Below are positions 55,126 to 63,982 of a stretch of 64,000 bases of DNA, piece by piece. Both the position numbers and the translations under genes were made by a program. Numbering within the stretch: position 1 is the first letter of the stretch; every line of letters starts with the position of its first letter. A model generated the notes under the pieces. That model was not told where the DNA came from. It made no database searches and saw only the letters and a list, made by a program, of their open reading frames with translations. Source of the stretch: Celeribacter sp. HF31 (GTDB taxonomy: Bacteria; Pseudomonadota; Alphaproteobacteria; Rhodobacterales; Rhodobacteraceae); the NCBI RefSeq assembly GCF_011806455.1, contig NZ_JAATOT010000005.1, positions 248,001 to 312,000 of the forward strand. Reading direction: 5' to 3'.

Positions 55126-56019
55126 ATGAATTGGGATGATTTGCGGGTGTTTCTGGCGGTGGCGCGCACGGAAAGCCTGTCGGGGGCTGGGCGACAATTA
55201 AAGATCGACCCGGCCACGGTGGGGCGGCGCATCGCGCGGCTCGAAGAGGGGCTGGGCGCGCCCCTGTTTGCGAAATCCCCGCAGGGCTATGAGCTGACGC
55301 GGGATGGCGGGCGGCTTTTGGCCCATGCGGAGGCGGCGGAACAGGCGGTGTCCCTGGGGCTCGATGACCTGACCGGTGATGGCGACGAACAGCTCAAGGG
55401 CGCGATCCGAATCGGTGCGCCGGATGGCTGTGCAAACTATGTGCTGCCGCGCGTCGTGGCGCGAATCGCCGAGGAGCACCCGGAGCTTGAGGTGCAGATC
55501 ATCGCGCAGCCGCGGCTTTTCAGCCTGTCGAAACGCGAGGTCGATCTTTATGTCAGCGTGTCTCCACCAACCTCGGGGCGTTTGCTGGTGCAGAAGATCA
55601 CGGACTATCACCTCTCGCTTGCGGGCATGCGCTGGTATCTGCGCCAGCACGAGGACATCGTGACGCGAGAGGATCTGAAACGGCACAAATTGGTCGGCTA
55701 TGTGCCCGATCTGATTTTCGACAAGGAACTCGACTATCTTGAGGAAATCGGCGCCAGCGAGGCCGATTATACGTCGAATTCCGTCTCTGTGCAGCTCAAC
55801 ATGATCCGCGCGGGGCTGGGCGTAGGGGTCGTGCACGACTTTTGCCTGCCCTATGTGAACCGCATGGTGCGGGTGCTGCCCGACGAAGTGCGGCTCAAAC
55901 GCGCCTTCTATCTGGTGCGCCACGCAGATGACCGCAAAGTCGAACGCCTGTCGCGGTTTTCCGAGGTTTTGTGCCAAAGCATGCGTGAGGTGGTCGAACA
56001 ACTTGAACGCGAAGCTTGA
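55126..56019 (+). CDS. LysR-family regulator, divergent from mmsA
   Basis: 297 residues from the ATG at 55126. The N-terminal helix-turn-helix is MNWDDLRVFLAVARTESLSG then AGRQLKIDPATVGRRIARLEEGLGAPLF, typical of the LysR class. The effector domain follows with IGAPDGCANYVLPRVVARIAEEHPELEVQI. The orientation and the palindrome in the intergenic region point to control of mmsA. Confidence 0.9.
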   Translation: MNWDDLRVFLAVARTESLSGAGRQLKIDPATVGRRIARLEEGLGAPLFAKSPQGYELTRDGGRLLAHAEAAEQAVSLGLDDLTGDGDEQLKGAIRIGAPDGCANYVLPRVVARIAEEHPELEVQIIAQPRLFSLSKREVDLYVSVSPPTSGRLLVQKITDYHLSLAGMRWYLRQHEDIVTREDLKRHKLVGYVPDLIFDKELDYLEEIGASEADYTSNSVSVQLNMIRAGLGVGVVHDFCLPYVNRMVRVLPDEVRLKRAFYLVRHADDRKVERLSRFSEVLCQSMREVVEQLEREA

Positions 56020-56104
56020 CAGAGTGTCGCAGGCAGTGAACGCTAACATCAGGGAGACACAGGAAAAACGCGCGCGAGCGCATCAGATATTTTAGGGAGG
56101 ACAC

Positions 56105-56539
56105 ATGATCGTAGGTCAGATTCTGAAAGCGAAAGATATTGACGAGACCATCACCATTCGGCCGGACATGACGGTGGGCGAGGCGGCGAAGCTTTTGTCG
56201 AGCCGCAAGATCGGCGCGGTGATCGTCGCGACGGATCCGAAGCATCCGGAGGGCATCTTGTCCGAACGCGACATCGTGCGCGAGCTGGGCAAGACCGGCA
56301 GCGAGGTTTTGGCCCATAAGGTGTCGGATTTCATGACGCGGAAACTTGTGTCCTGCCGCCCCGACGATACGGCGCTGGCCGTGTTGGAGCGGATGAGCAC
56401 CGGCCGGTTCCGCCACATGCCGGTGATGAGCGATGGCGAAATGATCGGCCTCGTGTCCATCGGCGATGTGGTCAAGGCGCGGCTTGAACAGTTGGCGATG
56501 GAGAACAAATCGCTCGAAGGCATGATCATGGGGCATTAA
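56105..56539 (+). CDS. Two-CBS-domain protein
   Basis: 144 residues after GGGAGGACAC. CBS domain one is TITIRPDMTVGEAAKLLSSRKIGAVIV, domain two is CRPDDTALAVLERMSTGRFRHMPVMSDGEMIGLVSIGDVVKARLEQL. Such stand-alone pairs bind adenine nucleotides and act as energy sensors or regulators of IMP dehydrogenase-like partners. No fused domain is present. A single gene. Confidence 0.9.
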   Translation: MIVGQILKAKDIDETITIRPDMTVGEAAKLLSSRKIGAVIVATDPKHPEGILSERDIVRELGKTGSEVLAHKVSDFMTRKLVSCRPDDTALAVLERMSTGRFRHMPVMSDGEMIGLVSIGDVVKARLEQLAMENKSLEGMIMGH

Positions 56540-56684
56540 GGCCCTGAGTGTCATGAGAATTGCCTGGGTTGCAAAGAAATTTTGACATGTAACGGGGCGT
56601 TCGCGCCCCAATACGCCCCAAGCCTCTTGATTTCGCACCTGCAATATTGTTGCGTGCGCAGAAGGAAGAGGAGGAGACCACCCC

Positions 56685-57179
56685 ATGCGTATCGGTTTGT
56701 ACCCCGGCACATTCGACCCGGTGACCCACGGCCATGGCGACATCATTCGCCGGGCCTGTGCCCTCGTGGATCGTTTGGTGATCGGCGTGGCGATCAACCG
56801 CGACAAGGGGCCTTTGTTCAGCCTCGAAGAACGCGTCGAGATGTTGACCGAGTACACGGCGGAGCTTTCTGCGGACACCGGCTGTGAGATCGTTGTGCAC
56901 CCCTTCGAGAACCTTTTGATCCAATGCGCGCGCGATGTGAATGCAAAGGTCATCATTCGCGGCCTGCGCGCCGTGGCTGATTTCGAGTATGAATATCAGA
57001 TGGTTGGCATGAACCGGGCGCTTGATAGCAAGATCGAGACGGTGTTCCTCATGGCCGATGCCCGGCATCAGGCGATTGCCTCGAAACTGGTGAAGGAGAT
57101 CGCGCGTCTCGATGGCGACATCTCGAAATTCGTCGCCCCCGAGGTCGAAGCGCGGCTTTTGGCCAAGTTCAAAGCCTGA
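56685..57179 (+). CDS. coaD: Phosphopantetheine adenylyltransferase
   Basis: 164 residues. Begins MRIGLYPGTFDPVTHGHGDIIRRA with the TxGH nucleotidyltransferase motif, then INRDKGPLFSLEERVEM, VIIRGLRAVADFEYEYQMVGMNR and DARHQAIASKLVKEIARLDG. It makes dephospho-CoA from ATP and phosphopantetheine, the fourth step of CoA synthesis. Followed by a strong terminator. Confidence 0.97.
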   Translation: MRIGLYPGTFDPVTHGHGDIIRRACALVDRLVIGVAINRDKGPLFSLEERVEMLTEYTAELSADTGCEIVVHPFENLLIQCARDVNAKVIIRGLRAVADFEYEYQMVGMNRALDSKIETVFLMADARHQAIASKLVKEIARLDGDISKFVAPEVEARLLAKFKA

Positions 57180-57204
57180 AGTTATCAAACGCAAGACATG
57201 GAAA

Positions 57205-57237
57205 CGCCCCGCAGGAGGAGGACTGCGGGGCGTTTTT
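57205..57237 (+). terminator. Terminator after coaD
   Basis: CGCCCCGCAG (57205-57214) and CTGCGGGGCG (57223-57232) pair perfectly over 10 bp and are followed by TTTTT. It may also serve the convergent small gene. Confidence 0.9.
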
Positions 57238-57256
57238 CGTGCGTGATGTCTATGTC

Positions 57257-57415
57257 TTATCCGTAGATCGCGTCATGCGCCATCTGGCGGGCACGGTTTG
57301 CGTCGATGTTCAGGTCGGCTTTGACCTTATCGGAAAGGCCGTCGAGTTCGGCGAGGGTGCGGCGATAGGCGGCCCGTTTGCGGGCGGCGGAGGCGAGGGA
57401 GGTGAGCGTTTTCAT
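57257..57415 (-). CDS. 52-residue basic protein (DUF1127-like)
   Basis: Reading from the ATG at 57415 (AAAGGATCGG upstream) gives MKTLTSLASAARKRAAYRRT, followed by LAELDGLSDKVKADLNIDAN and RARQMAHDAIYG. The basic first half and the LxxLSDxxxxDLxIDxN pattern resemble short alphaproteobacterial DUF1127 proteins, implicated in RNA-associated regulation. An operator-like 12-mer (57470-57481) lies 55 bases upstream, the same as ahead of the first GAPDH gene. Confidence 0.7.
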   Translation of the reverse strand: MKTLTSLASAARKRAAYRRTLAELDGLSDKVKADLNIDANRARQMAHDAIYG

Positions 57416-57469
57416 AATGCCGATCCTTTGGGTCCAGTTTTCGTTTTCTGACCCTTATATGCGCCCGAA

Positions 57470-57481
57470 ATAGCGCTAACA
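57470..57481 (-). promoter_or_regulatory. LacI-type operator-like site upstream of the 52-residue gene
   Basis: The minus strand reads TGTTAGCGCTAT, identical to the site at 59447-59458 and similar to sites at 60917 and 63675. The central CG and flanks fit the operators of LacI-family regulators such as CceR of central carbon metabolism. Inferred from sequence only. Confidence 0.4.
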
Positions 57482-57563
57482 CCAATGCCGGTTCGCCAAA
57501 ATCGCTATGCGTTATGCGCATGGGTTTTAGGTAAGATGCATGTCTTCTGAAGCAGAAATTTGG

Positions 57564-58214
57564 TCAAAACGCCGGGATCACCCCGATTGCAACAAAGCCG
57601 TTGAGCACCGCATCCACGGCAACGGCGGCCAGCACCATGCCCATCACACGCGATACGATGGCCGCACCCGTATCGCCGATAACGCGCAGGATCGGTTGGG
57701 CCGCCATGAGGATCACGAGGGTGATCAAAAGCACGACGACCATGATCGTGGCCGTCATTGCCTGATGGGCGACGGAAAAGCGGTCGTTATCTGTGAGCAT
57801 GACCACGGCGAGCATCGCACCGGGGGAGGCGATGGAGGGCATGGCGAGCGGAAAGACGGAGACGCGACGGGCCTGGACCTGTTGGTCGCTGCGGGGCTTT
57901 TCGACTTGAGCGGTTTCATGAGACGGTTTGCCGTCGCCGAAGATCATCGTGAGCGCGAAGAGGAACAGAACCAATCCGCCTGCGATCTGGAAAGACGGCA
58001 GGCCGAGGCCCAGAGCGTCCAGAACCACCTGACCCAACAAGATGAAGGCCAGGAGAATCACGAAGGCGATCACCACCGCGCGCGCGGCGGCCATACGCGC
58101 CAGACGCGGCGCGAGACCGGCGGTGGCGGCGATGAAGACGGGCAGGGTGCCAATCGGGTCGATGACAACCCAAAGCGTGATGAATTCGCTGAGAATGGTG
58201 GAAAAGCTGGGCAT
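57564..58214 (-). CDS. MarC-family integral membrane protein
   Basis: 216 residues with six predicted membrane helices. FITLWVVIDPIGTLPVFIAATAG at the start is the MarC/NAAT signature, repeated in part as FPLAMPSIASPGAMLAVVML in the second half. Function of the family is unclear; old links to multiple antibiotic resistance are not supported. It is on its own between coaD and gap. Confidence 0.88.
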   Translation of the reverse strand: MPSFSTILSEFITLWVVIDPIGTLPVFIAATAGLAPRLARMAAARAVVIAFVILLAFILLGQVVLDALGLGLPSFQIAGGLVLFLFALTMIFGDGKPSHETAQVEKPRSDQQVQARRVSVFPLAMPSIASPGAMLAVVMLTDNDRFSVAHQAMTATIMVVVLLITLVILMAAQPILRVIGDTGAAIVSRVMGMVLAAVAVDAVLNGFVAIGVIPAF

Positions 58215-58271
58215 ATAAGACTCGCGGATGTTTGTCCCTCACATAGCATTGCCCAGACCCCGAACAACAAG

Positions 58272-58297
58272 AAAACGCCCCGGATCACTCCGGGGCG
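58272..58297 (-). terminator. Terminator after the first gap gene
   Basis: On the minus strand CGCCCCGG and CCGGGGCG pair over 8 bp with a 6-base loop and are followed by TTTTCTTG. It lies about 40 bases past the stop at 58336. Confidence 0.85.
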
Positions 58298-58335
58298 TCT
58301 CCTTCTCCCGTTCGCGCGGGATAACTTATGCGTTT

Positions 58336-59337
58336 TTAGAGGAACTTGCTCATGGCGACCGCGGTGTCGGCCATACGGTTCGAGAAGCCCCATTCGTTGT
58401 CATACCAGGTCAGAATGCGGCACATGGTGCCTTCCATGACCTTGGTCTGATCTGTGTGGAAGATCGAGCTGTGCGGATCGTGGTTGAAATCCGAGGACAC
58501 CAGTTTGCGGTCGGTGAAGCCGAGGATGCCTTTGAGCGGACCGTTTGCGGCAGCACGGATTTTGTCGTTGATCTCTTCGACAGAGGTCTCGCGGGCGGCC
58601 TCGAAGGTCAGGTCGACGACCGACACATTCGGGGTCGGCACGCGGATCGCCACGCCGTCGAGCTTGCCAGCCAATTCCGGCAGCACCAGTCCCACGGCTT
58701 TCGCAGCACCCGTAGAGGTCGGGATCATCGACAGGGCGGCGGCGCGGGCGCGATACAGGTCTTTGTGCATCGTGTCGAGCGTCGGCTGGTCGCCGGTGTA
58801 GCTGTGGATCGTGGTCATGAAGCCTTTGACGATGCCGATCTCGTCGTTCAGCACTTTGACGACCGGCGAGAGGCAGTTCGTGGTGCAGGACGCGTTGGAG
58901 ACCACGAGGTCTTCGGCGGTCAGCACGTCGTCGTTCACACCGTAAACCACGGTCTTGTCAGCGCCTGCGGAAGGCGCAGAAACCAGCACGCGGGAGGCGC
59001 CGTTCTCGAGGTGGATCGCGGCTTTGTCGCGGGCGGTGAAGATGCCGGTGCATTCCATCACCACGTCGATATGCGACCACGGCAGTTCGGCCGGGTTGCG
59101 GATCGCGGTCACGGCAATCGGGCCACGGCCCACGTCGATGGTGTCTTCGGTAAATTTGACCTCGACCGGGAAACGGCCATGGACAGAATCGAACTGCAAC
59201 AGGTGGGCGTTGGTTTCCACCGGACCCAGATCGTTGATCGCCACCACCTCGACATCGGTCCGACCCGATTCGATGATGGCGCGCAACACGTTACGCCCGA
59301 TACGCCCAAATCCATTGATTGCAACTTTCACGGCCAT
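58336..59337 (-). CDS. gap: Glyceraldehyde-3-phosphate dehydrogenase, type I (copy 1)
   Basis: 333 residues; ATG at 59337 with AAGGAGGTG before it. MAVKVAINGFGRIGRNVLRAI is the NAD fold, and SNASCTTNCLSPVVKVLNDE holds the catalytic Cys. HSYTGDQPTLDTMHKDLYRARAAALSMIP and NEWGFSNRMAD are typical. It oxidises glyceraldehyde 3-phosphate in glycolysis or the reverse in gluconeogenesis. A second copy lies 0.5 kb upstream on the same strand, with a small membrane-protein gene between. Confidence 0.96.
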   Translation of the reverse strand: MAVKVAINGFGRIGRNVLRAIIESGRTDVEVVAINDLGPVETNAHLLQFDSVHGRFPVEVKFTEDTIDVGRGPIAVTAIRNPAELPWSHIDVVMECTGIFTARDKAAIHLENGASRVLVSAPSAGADKTVVYGVNDDVLTAEDLVVSNASCTTNCLSPVVKVLNDEIGIVKGFMTTIHSYTGDQPTLDTMHKDLYRARAAALSMIPTSTGAAKAVGLVLPELAGKLDGVAIRVPTPNVSVVDLTFEAARETSVEEINDKIRAAANGPLKGILGFTDRKLVSSDFNHDPHSSIFHTDQTKVMEGTMCRILTWYDNEWGFSNRMADTAVAMSKFL

Positions 59338-59446
59338 GTCAGCACCTCCTTGACGCGATGGCTATTGAGAGAACGGGGAGGGTGTTCTCTCTCTCATAAT
59401 CTCCAAGGGCCGATTATGGGCCCTCAGATGGACATCTGCTCCACAC

Positions 59447-59458
59447 TGTTAGCGCTAT
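59447..59458 (+). promoter_or_regulatory. LacI-type operator-like site upstream of gap copy 1
   Basis: TGTTAGCGCTAT, 110 bases before the gap ATG and just past the stop of the 47-residue gene. Identical 12-mer at 57470-57481 on the other strand. Confidence 0.4.
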
Positions 59459-59490
59459 CCGTGCGGAAGCGCCATGGGAAACCTAGAACT

Positions 59491-59634
59491 TTAGCGCCAG
59501 AACGCCAGCCAATGGATCAACCGCAGGATTTCGCGGGCCAAGAAGAGCGATGCCGCACCTCCATTGAGCCCTAAATCAAGGCCGAGCGCGATCAAGATCA
59601 AGATGGCAAGCCCGACGGCGATTGAGTTGGTCAT
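59491..59634 (-). CDS. 47-residue membrane protein between the two gap genes
   Basis: From the ATG at 59634: MTNSIAVGLAILILIALGLD, then LGLNGGAASLFLAREILRLI and HWLAFWR. One membrane helix is followed by an amphipathic stretch rich in Trp and Arg. Short proteins of this look are found beside gap in other Rhodobacterales, from memory. No function is known. It lacks a strong ribosome site. Confidence 0.6.
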   Translation of the reverse strand: MTNSIAVGLAILILIALGLDLGLNGGAASLFLAREILRLIHWLAFWR

Positions 59635-59771
59635 GTTCTACGCTTTTGTCTGTCTTGCAGGCACAATGCGTCAGAGGTGTGAAGAAAAAAAGGGGGCAGA
59701 TCAAAAAAAGCGGAAAAGGGCCCAAAGGTTGCCCTTTGGACCTCAAAGTGGTGTTCAAAAAAGAGACAGGA

Positions 59772-59791
59772 CGGAGGCTCCTCTTCCTCCG
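59772..59791 (-). terminator. Terminator after gap copy 2
   Basis: On the minus strand CGGAGG pairs with CCTCCG around an 8-base loop. TCCTGTCTCTTTTTTG follows. Moderate strength. Confidence 0.55.
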
Positions 59792-59810
59792 CCCCGTATT
59801 GGGCCAGCGC

Positions 59811-60809
59811 TTAAGACAGGCGGCCCATTGCGGCGGCAACATCGGCCATACGTGCCGAGAAGCCCCATTCGTTGTCGTACCAGGCGAGCACGCGCACAGT
59901 GCGGCCGACGACCTTGGTCTGATCGGGCGCAAAGATCGACGACTCGGTGGTGTGGTTGAAGTCGATGGAGACCTTCGGCTCCGGGTCATAGCCCAGAACG
60001 GCGCCCATGTGACCGGCGGCGGCTTCGCGCACGACCTCGTTCACGTCCTCGACGGTGACGTCTTTGGAGGCCTGGAAGGTCAGATCGACACAGGAGACGT
60101 TCGGCGTCGGCACGCGAATCGAGGTGCCGTCCAATTTGCCTTTGAGTTCCGGCAGCACGAGCCCCAGCGCTTTGGCGGCGCCCGTCGAGGTCGGGATCAT
60201 CGCCATGGAGGCGGCGCGGGCGCGATAGAGGTCCTTGTGGCGGCGGTCATGGGTGGACTGGTCGCCGGTGTAGGAGTGGATCGTGGTCATGATGCCGCTC
60301 TCGATGCCGATGCCATCGTTCAGCACTTTCGCCAGCGGCGCGAGGCAGTTGGTGGTGCAGGACCCGTTGGAGATGATTTTGTCTTCGGCCAGAATATCGC
60401 GGTGGTTCACGCCAAAGACCACGGTGCGCGCCACATTGGTCGCAGGTGCGGAAATCAGCACTTTTTTGGCACCATTGCGCAGGTGCACGGCGGATTTTTC
60501 ACCATCGTTGAACTTGCCGGAGCATTCGAGCACGACATCGACGCCTTCCCAATCCAGCTCTTCGGGATTGTAGGTGGACATCACCTCGATCGGGCCCTGA
60601 CCCAGATCCATGGTGTTGCCGGCGACTTTGACGGAGCCGTTGAAGCGGCCATGGACCGAGTCGTATTTCAAAAGGTGCGCGTTGGTCTCGATGGGGCCGG
60701 TGGCGTTGATCTTGACCACTTCCACTTCGTTGAGCCCGGCTTCGGAAATATGCGCGAGAGTACAGCGTCCGATGCGGCCAAAGCCATTGATCCCGAGTTT
60801 GATGGTCAT
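59811..60809 (-). CDS. gap: Glyceraldehyde-3-phosphate dehydrogenase, type I (copy 2)
   Basis: 332 residues from the ATG at 60809 (GGAG upstream). MTIKLGINGFGRIGRCTLAHI, the active site ISNGSCTTNCLAPLAKVLND and HSYTGDQSTHDRRHKDLYRARAA are clear. It differs from copy 1 over much of its length (for example MSTYNPEELDWEGVDVVLE against the other copy's TAIRNPAELPWSHIDVVME), so this is an old duplication and the two may serve opposite directions of flux. A palindrome and a LacI-type site lie upstream. Confidence 0.95.
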   Translation of the reverse strand: MTIKLGINGFGRIGRCTLAHISEAGLNEVEVVKINATGPIETNAHLLKYDSVHGRFNGSVKVAGNTMDLGQGPIEVMSTYNPEELDWEGVDVVLECSGKFNDGEKSAVHLRNGAKKVLISAPATNVARTVVFGVNHRDILAEDKIISNGSCTTNCLAPLAKVLNDGIGIESGIMTTIHSYTGDQSTHDRRHKDLYRARAASMAMIPTSTGAAKALGLVLPELKGKLDGTSIRVPTPNVSCVDLTFQASKDVTVEDVNEVVREAAAGHMGAVLGYDPEPKVSIDFNHTTESSIFAPDQTKVVGRTVRVLAWYDNEWGFSARMADVAAAMGRLS

Positions 60810-60890
60810 GATGAATCTCCAAGCTGATCTGTTTGGCGTGGGTCTTTGGGGCCGGTATACAAAGGTGTGCTGTGCTGGAAAAGCATTTAA

Positions 60891-60930
60891 CGCCAACATG
60901 TTGGCGCAAACATATTCGTTATCGCAAACA
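60891..60930. promoter_or_regulatory. Operator region upstream of gap copy 2
   Basis: CGCCAACATGTTGGCG (60891-60906) is a perfect 16-base palindrome. CGTTATCGCAAACA (60917-60930), reverse complement TGTTTGCGATAACG, has the half-sites and central CG of LacI-type operators. Both are 80-120 bases before the ATG at 60809, within AT-rich promoter DNA. Confidence 0.5.
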
Positions 60931-61132
60931 TTGAGCATAAACCTGTGCGGCTGTTTGAACCTTGGGCGAGGGGCCAGCCCCTCGCGCTCCCCGGGATATT
61001 TCAGGACAAAAGAAGGTGCAGCCGTTGGCGCCGGGCGCGCGACTCTATTTGCGCGTCGGTGCGGAGCGCCTGTGCGAAGGCTGTGCGAAGGCTGTGAGAA
61101 AGGTCCGCGCTTCAGTGCGGGTGTCAGGCATG

Positions 61133-61438
61133 TCAGAGAACGCCGCGACCTCTTCCGGGGACTGGCCAGTCGAGTGCATTCTTGAACCGGCCGGGCAGTG
61201 CGCGGGCATATTCCAGGACGCAGAGGATGAGACCGTCGGCGCGCGCGATGAGATCGGCAAAGGCGGCGACAGACGCCGAGCGGGGATGTTCAAGGTCGGG
61301 CGAAAACACCGGAAGCGCGGCGATGCGGTCAAAGACCGTGATGAAGATCCCATGAGGGGCGACATCGGCGAGGCTACAAAGCAGGGCGGTGTTGGTGGAG
61401 GCGCGGCGGGCGCTGCCGGAGAGGGCGAGGATGTTCAT
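61133..61438 (-). pseudogene. Truncated NADPH-dependent FMN reductase
   Basis: The ATG at 61438 gives MNILALSGSARRASTNTALL, then ADVAPHGIFITVFDRIAALP and ADGLILCVLEYARALPGRFKNALDW, the conserved first two thirds of the flavodoxin-like reductase. After ALDW the frame leaves the family and stops at 61133, about 101 residues against the usual 180. The other frame (PEEVAAFSDMPDTRTEARTF) does not restore the family either, so the 3' part is missing. Confidence 0.6.
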
Positions 61439-61505
61439 GCGCACAGATCACGACAGCGGCCTGTCTGGGTCAAGATCATCTGGGAAAGCCGCCATAAGAA
61501 AAGGA

Positions 61506-61532
61506 AAAAGCCCGCGCTGAGGCGGGCTTTTA
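61506..61532. terminator. Terminator after tkt (bidirectional)
   Basis: AAAAGCCCGC (61506-61515) pairs with GCGGGCTTTT (61522-61531) around a short loop. It lies about 45 bases past the tkt stop and has T-runs on both strands. Confidence 0.85.
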
Positions 61533-61575
61533 ATGTCTTTGTCCTTCGGATGTGGCCGGAGGAGGGTCTTTAGCG

Positions 61576-63597
61576 TTAGCCCAAGAGTGCTTTGACCTGA
61601 GCCACCACGTTCTCGGCGGTGATGCCGAATTTCTCGTAGAGCTCGTCTGCGGGCGCGGAGGCGCCAAAGCGGGTCATGCCGACAAAGGCCTGTTTCGCTT
61701 CGCGGCCCCGCTCGCCCAAGAGCCAGCGGTCCCAGCCGCCGTCCCGCACAGCGGCCTCGACGCCAACGCGCACCGGACCTGCGGGCAGGACCTTGCGACG
61801 GTAGGCTTCGTCTTGCTCGGCGAACAGTTCCATACAGGGCATGGAGACCACGCGGGTGCCGATGCCATTGTCCTGAAGGAGTTTGCGGGCTTCCATGGCG
61901 ATGGCCACTTCGGAGCCGGTGGCGATCAGGATCGCCTCACGCTTGCCCTCGGCTTCGGCCAGCACGTAAGCGCCTTTGGACACGAGGTTGGTGTTTTTAT
62001 GCTCGGTGCGCAGCGTCGGCACGCCCTGACGGGTCAACACGAGGACGGAGGGCGTTTTCTGCGAAGTGAGCGCGATTTCCCAAGCCTCGGCGGTCTCGAC
62101 CGTGTCACAGGGACGGATCGTCAGCGTGTTCGGCGTCGCACGGCAGATGGCGAGATGCTCGACCGGCTGGTGAGTCGGGCCGTCTTCGCCCAGACCGATG
62201 GAATCGTGGGTCATCACATAGGTCACCGGGATCTGCATCAGAGCCGAGAGACGCATCGCCGGGCGGGCGTAATCGGTGAAGCAGAAGAAGGTGCCGGAGT
62301 AGGGACGAATCCCGCCGTGAAGCGCCATGCCGTTCATCGCGGCGGCCATGCCGTGTTCGCGGATGCCGTAATAGACGTAGCGGCCCTTGCGGTTGGTCTC
62401 GTCAAAGACACCCATGTCGCCGGTCAACGTGTTGTTCGAGCCGGTGAGGTCGGCGGAGCCGCCAATGGTCTCGGGCATGATCGGGTTGATCACTTCGAGC
62501 ACTTTTTGCGAGGACGACCGCGTGGCCAGCTTCGGCTGCTCTTCGGAGATCTGTTTCTTGAACGCTTTGATCGTGGCGGAGAGTTTCTTCGGGGCCTCGC
62601 CTGCGAAGACGCGGTTGAACTCGGCCTGACGGCGCTCGGATTGCTCTTCGAAACGGGCTTCCCAGGCGACGCGGTCTTCGCGACCGCGTGCGCCGATCTC
62701 TTCCCACTGCGATTTAACGTCTTCGGCAACCTGATAGGCGCCCCAGTTGACACCATAGGCGGCTTTGGCGGCGGCCAGTTGGTCGGCGTCGGTCAATGCG
62801 CCGTGGCCTTTGGACGTGTCCTGTGCGGCGTGACCCAGAGCGATGTGGGTTTTGCAGGCGATCATCGACGGTTTCTTGGACTTCTTCGCGGCCTCGATGG
62901 CGGCGTCGATCTGGTCCGGGTCATGACCGTCAATGGATTGAACATGCCAGCCGGAGGCTTTGAAGCGCGCGACCTGATCGGTGCGGTCGGCGATGTCCAC
63001 GGTGCCGTCGATGGTGATGTTGTTGTTGTCCCAGAAGACGATCAGCTTGCCGAGTTTCTGACGACCGGCGAGGGCAATGGCTTCTTGCGACACACCTTCC
63101 ATGAGACAGCCGTCGCCGGCCATCACATAGGTGTGGTGGTTCTGGAGCTTGGACCCGAAACGGGCGCGCAAGGATTCCTCGGCCATGGCGAAACCAACGG
63201 CGTTGGAGATGCCCTGACCCAGCGGACCGGTGGTGGTTTCGACGCCATCCAGCAGGAAGTTCTCCGGGTGACCGGCGGTTTTCGCGCCCATCTGGCGGAA
63301 ATTCTTGATCTGCTCGAGCGGCATCTCTTTGTAGCCGGTCAAATAGAGCAGGGAGTAGATCAGCATGGAGCCGTGGCCCGCCGACAGGATAAAGCGGTCA
63401 CGATCCGGCCAGAGCGGTGCGGCGGCATCGAATTTCAGGTGCTTTTCAAACAGCACGGTGGCCACATCGGCCATGCCCATCGGCATGCCGGAGTGACCGG
63501 AATTGGCACCGGCGACGGCATCGAGCGTCAGGGTGCGGATGGCGGCGGCACGCATCCAGTGATCGGGGTGCGCCTCGCGCAGGGTTGCGATGTCCAC
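61576..63597 (-). CDS. tkt: Transketolase
   Basis: 673 residues from a GTG at 63597 with GAGGAG upstream. Thiamine-diphosphate domain: [53 protein letters not shown] and [16 protein letters not shown] with [13 protein letters not shown]. The pyrimidine domain has [20 protein letters not shown] and [19 protein letters not shown]. It moves two-carbon units in the pentose phosphate pathway and, where present, the Calvin cycle. Located near two gap genes. Confidence 0.97.
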   Translation of the reverse strand: MDIATLREAHPDHWMRAAAIRTLTLDAVAGANSGHSGMPMGMADVATVLFEKHLKFDAAAPLWPDRDRFILSAGHGSMLIYSLLYLTGYKEMPLEQIKNFRQMGAKTAGHPENFLLDGVETTTGPLGQGISNAVGFAMAEESLRARFGSKLQNHHTYVMAGDGCLMEGVSQEAIALAGRQKLGKLIVFWDNNNITIDGTVDIADRTDQVARFKASGWHVQSIDGHDPDQIDAAIEAAKKSKKPSMIACKTHIALGHAAQDTSKGHGALTDADQLAAAKAAYGVNWGAYQVAEDVKSQWEEIGARGREDRVAWEARFEEQSERRQAEFNRVFAGEAPKKLSATIKAFKKQISEEQPKLATRSSSQKVLEVINPIMPETIGGSADLTGSNNTLTGDMGVFDETNRKGRYVYYGIREHGMAAAMNGMALHGGIRPYSGTFFCFTDYARPAMRLSALMQIPVTYVMTHDSIGLGEDGPTHQPVEHLAICRATPNTLTIRPCDTVETAEAWEIALTSQKTPSVLVLTRQGVPTLRTEHKNTNLVSKGAYVLAEAEGKREAILIATGSEVAIAMEARKLLQDNGIGTRVVSMPCMELFAEQDEAYRRKVLPAGPVRVGVEAAVRDGGWDRWLLGERGREAKQAFVGMTRFGASAPADELYEKFGITAENVVAQVKALLG

Positions 63598-63674
63598 GGG
63601 CGGATCTCCTCATAGCTCCGATATGAGGCCGAAATCGGTGCGGAACGCCACGATGTCTGGCCTTTCGGGCCTCC

Positions 63675-63689
63675 TGATAACGATACTGG
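63675..63689 (+). promoter_or_regulatory. LacI-type operator-like site upstream of tkt
   Basis: TGATAACGATACTGG, 78 bases before the tkt start. The core GATAACGATA is similar to the site ahead of gap copy 2. Inferred only from repetition. Confidence 0.35.
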
Positions 63690-63982
63690 CCCAAAGTGCA
63701 AGCCGCGAGGCGGCATGATTGGCCCCCCGCGACCCTATGGAAGCAGTACGAAACAGGTGGTGCGGGCGGTTTTGGCCGGTTTCGCCTTCGCATATTGGTA
63801 AATCCTGCCCTTTAGGCTAGGCTCTCGAATCAAGAGAAAACAGATGTGCCCGCGGATGAGCTTTTTGCGCTTCGCCCTTGAGGACAAAGGAAGTTTCGAG
63901 TTTCCTGTTCCGAAGATGGGGCCGCATGAAGGGAAAGGCGGGGCATCGTGACAAAGACTGAGCAGAGTGTGAGTAGACGTCC
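63690..63982. other. Intergenic region upstream of tkt
   Basis: 293 bases. A 35-codon frame from the ATG at 63844 exists but has no recognised match. Promoters of tkt and of the rightward gene should be here. Nothing else seen. Confidence 0.35.

Noticed and set aside
61045-61365. Second minus-strand frame overlapping the FMN reductase remnant as a frameshifted continuation
   Set aside because: Its text after the possible join does not resemble the missing third of the reductase, so a truncation is preferred to a simple frameshift.
61552-63615. A 687-codon frame opposite tkt
   Set aside because: Antisense to transketolase, no recognised motif, Gly/His/Val-rich shadow composition.
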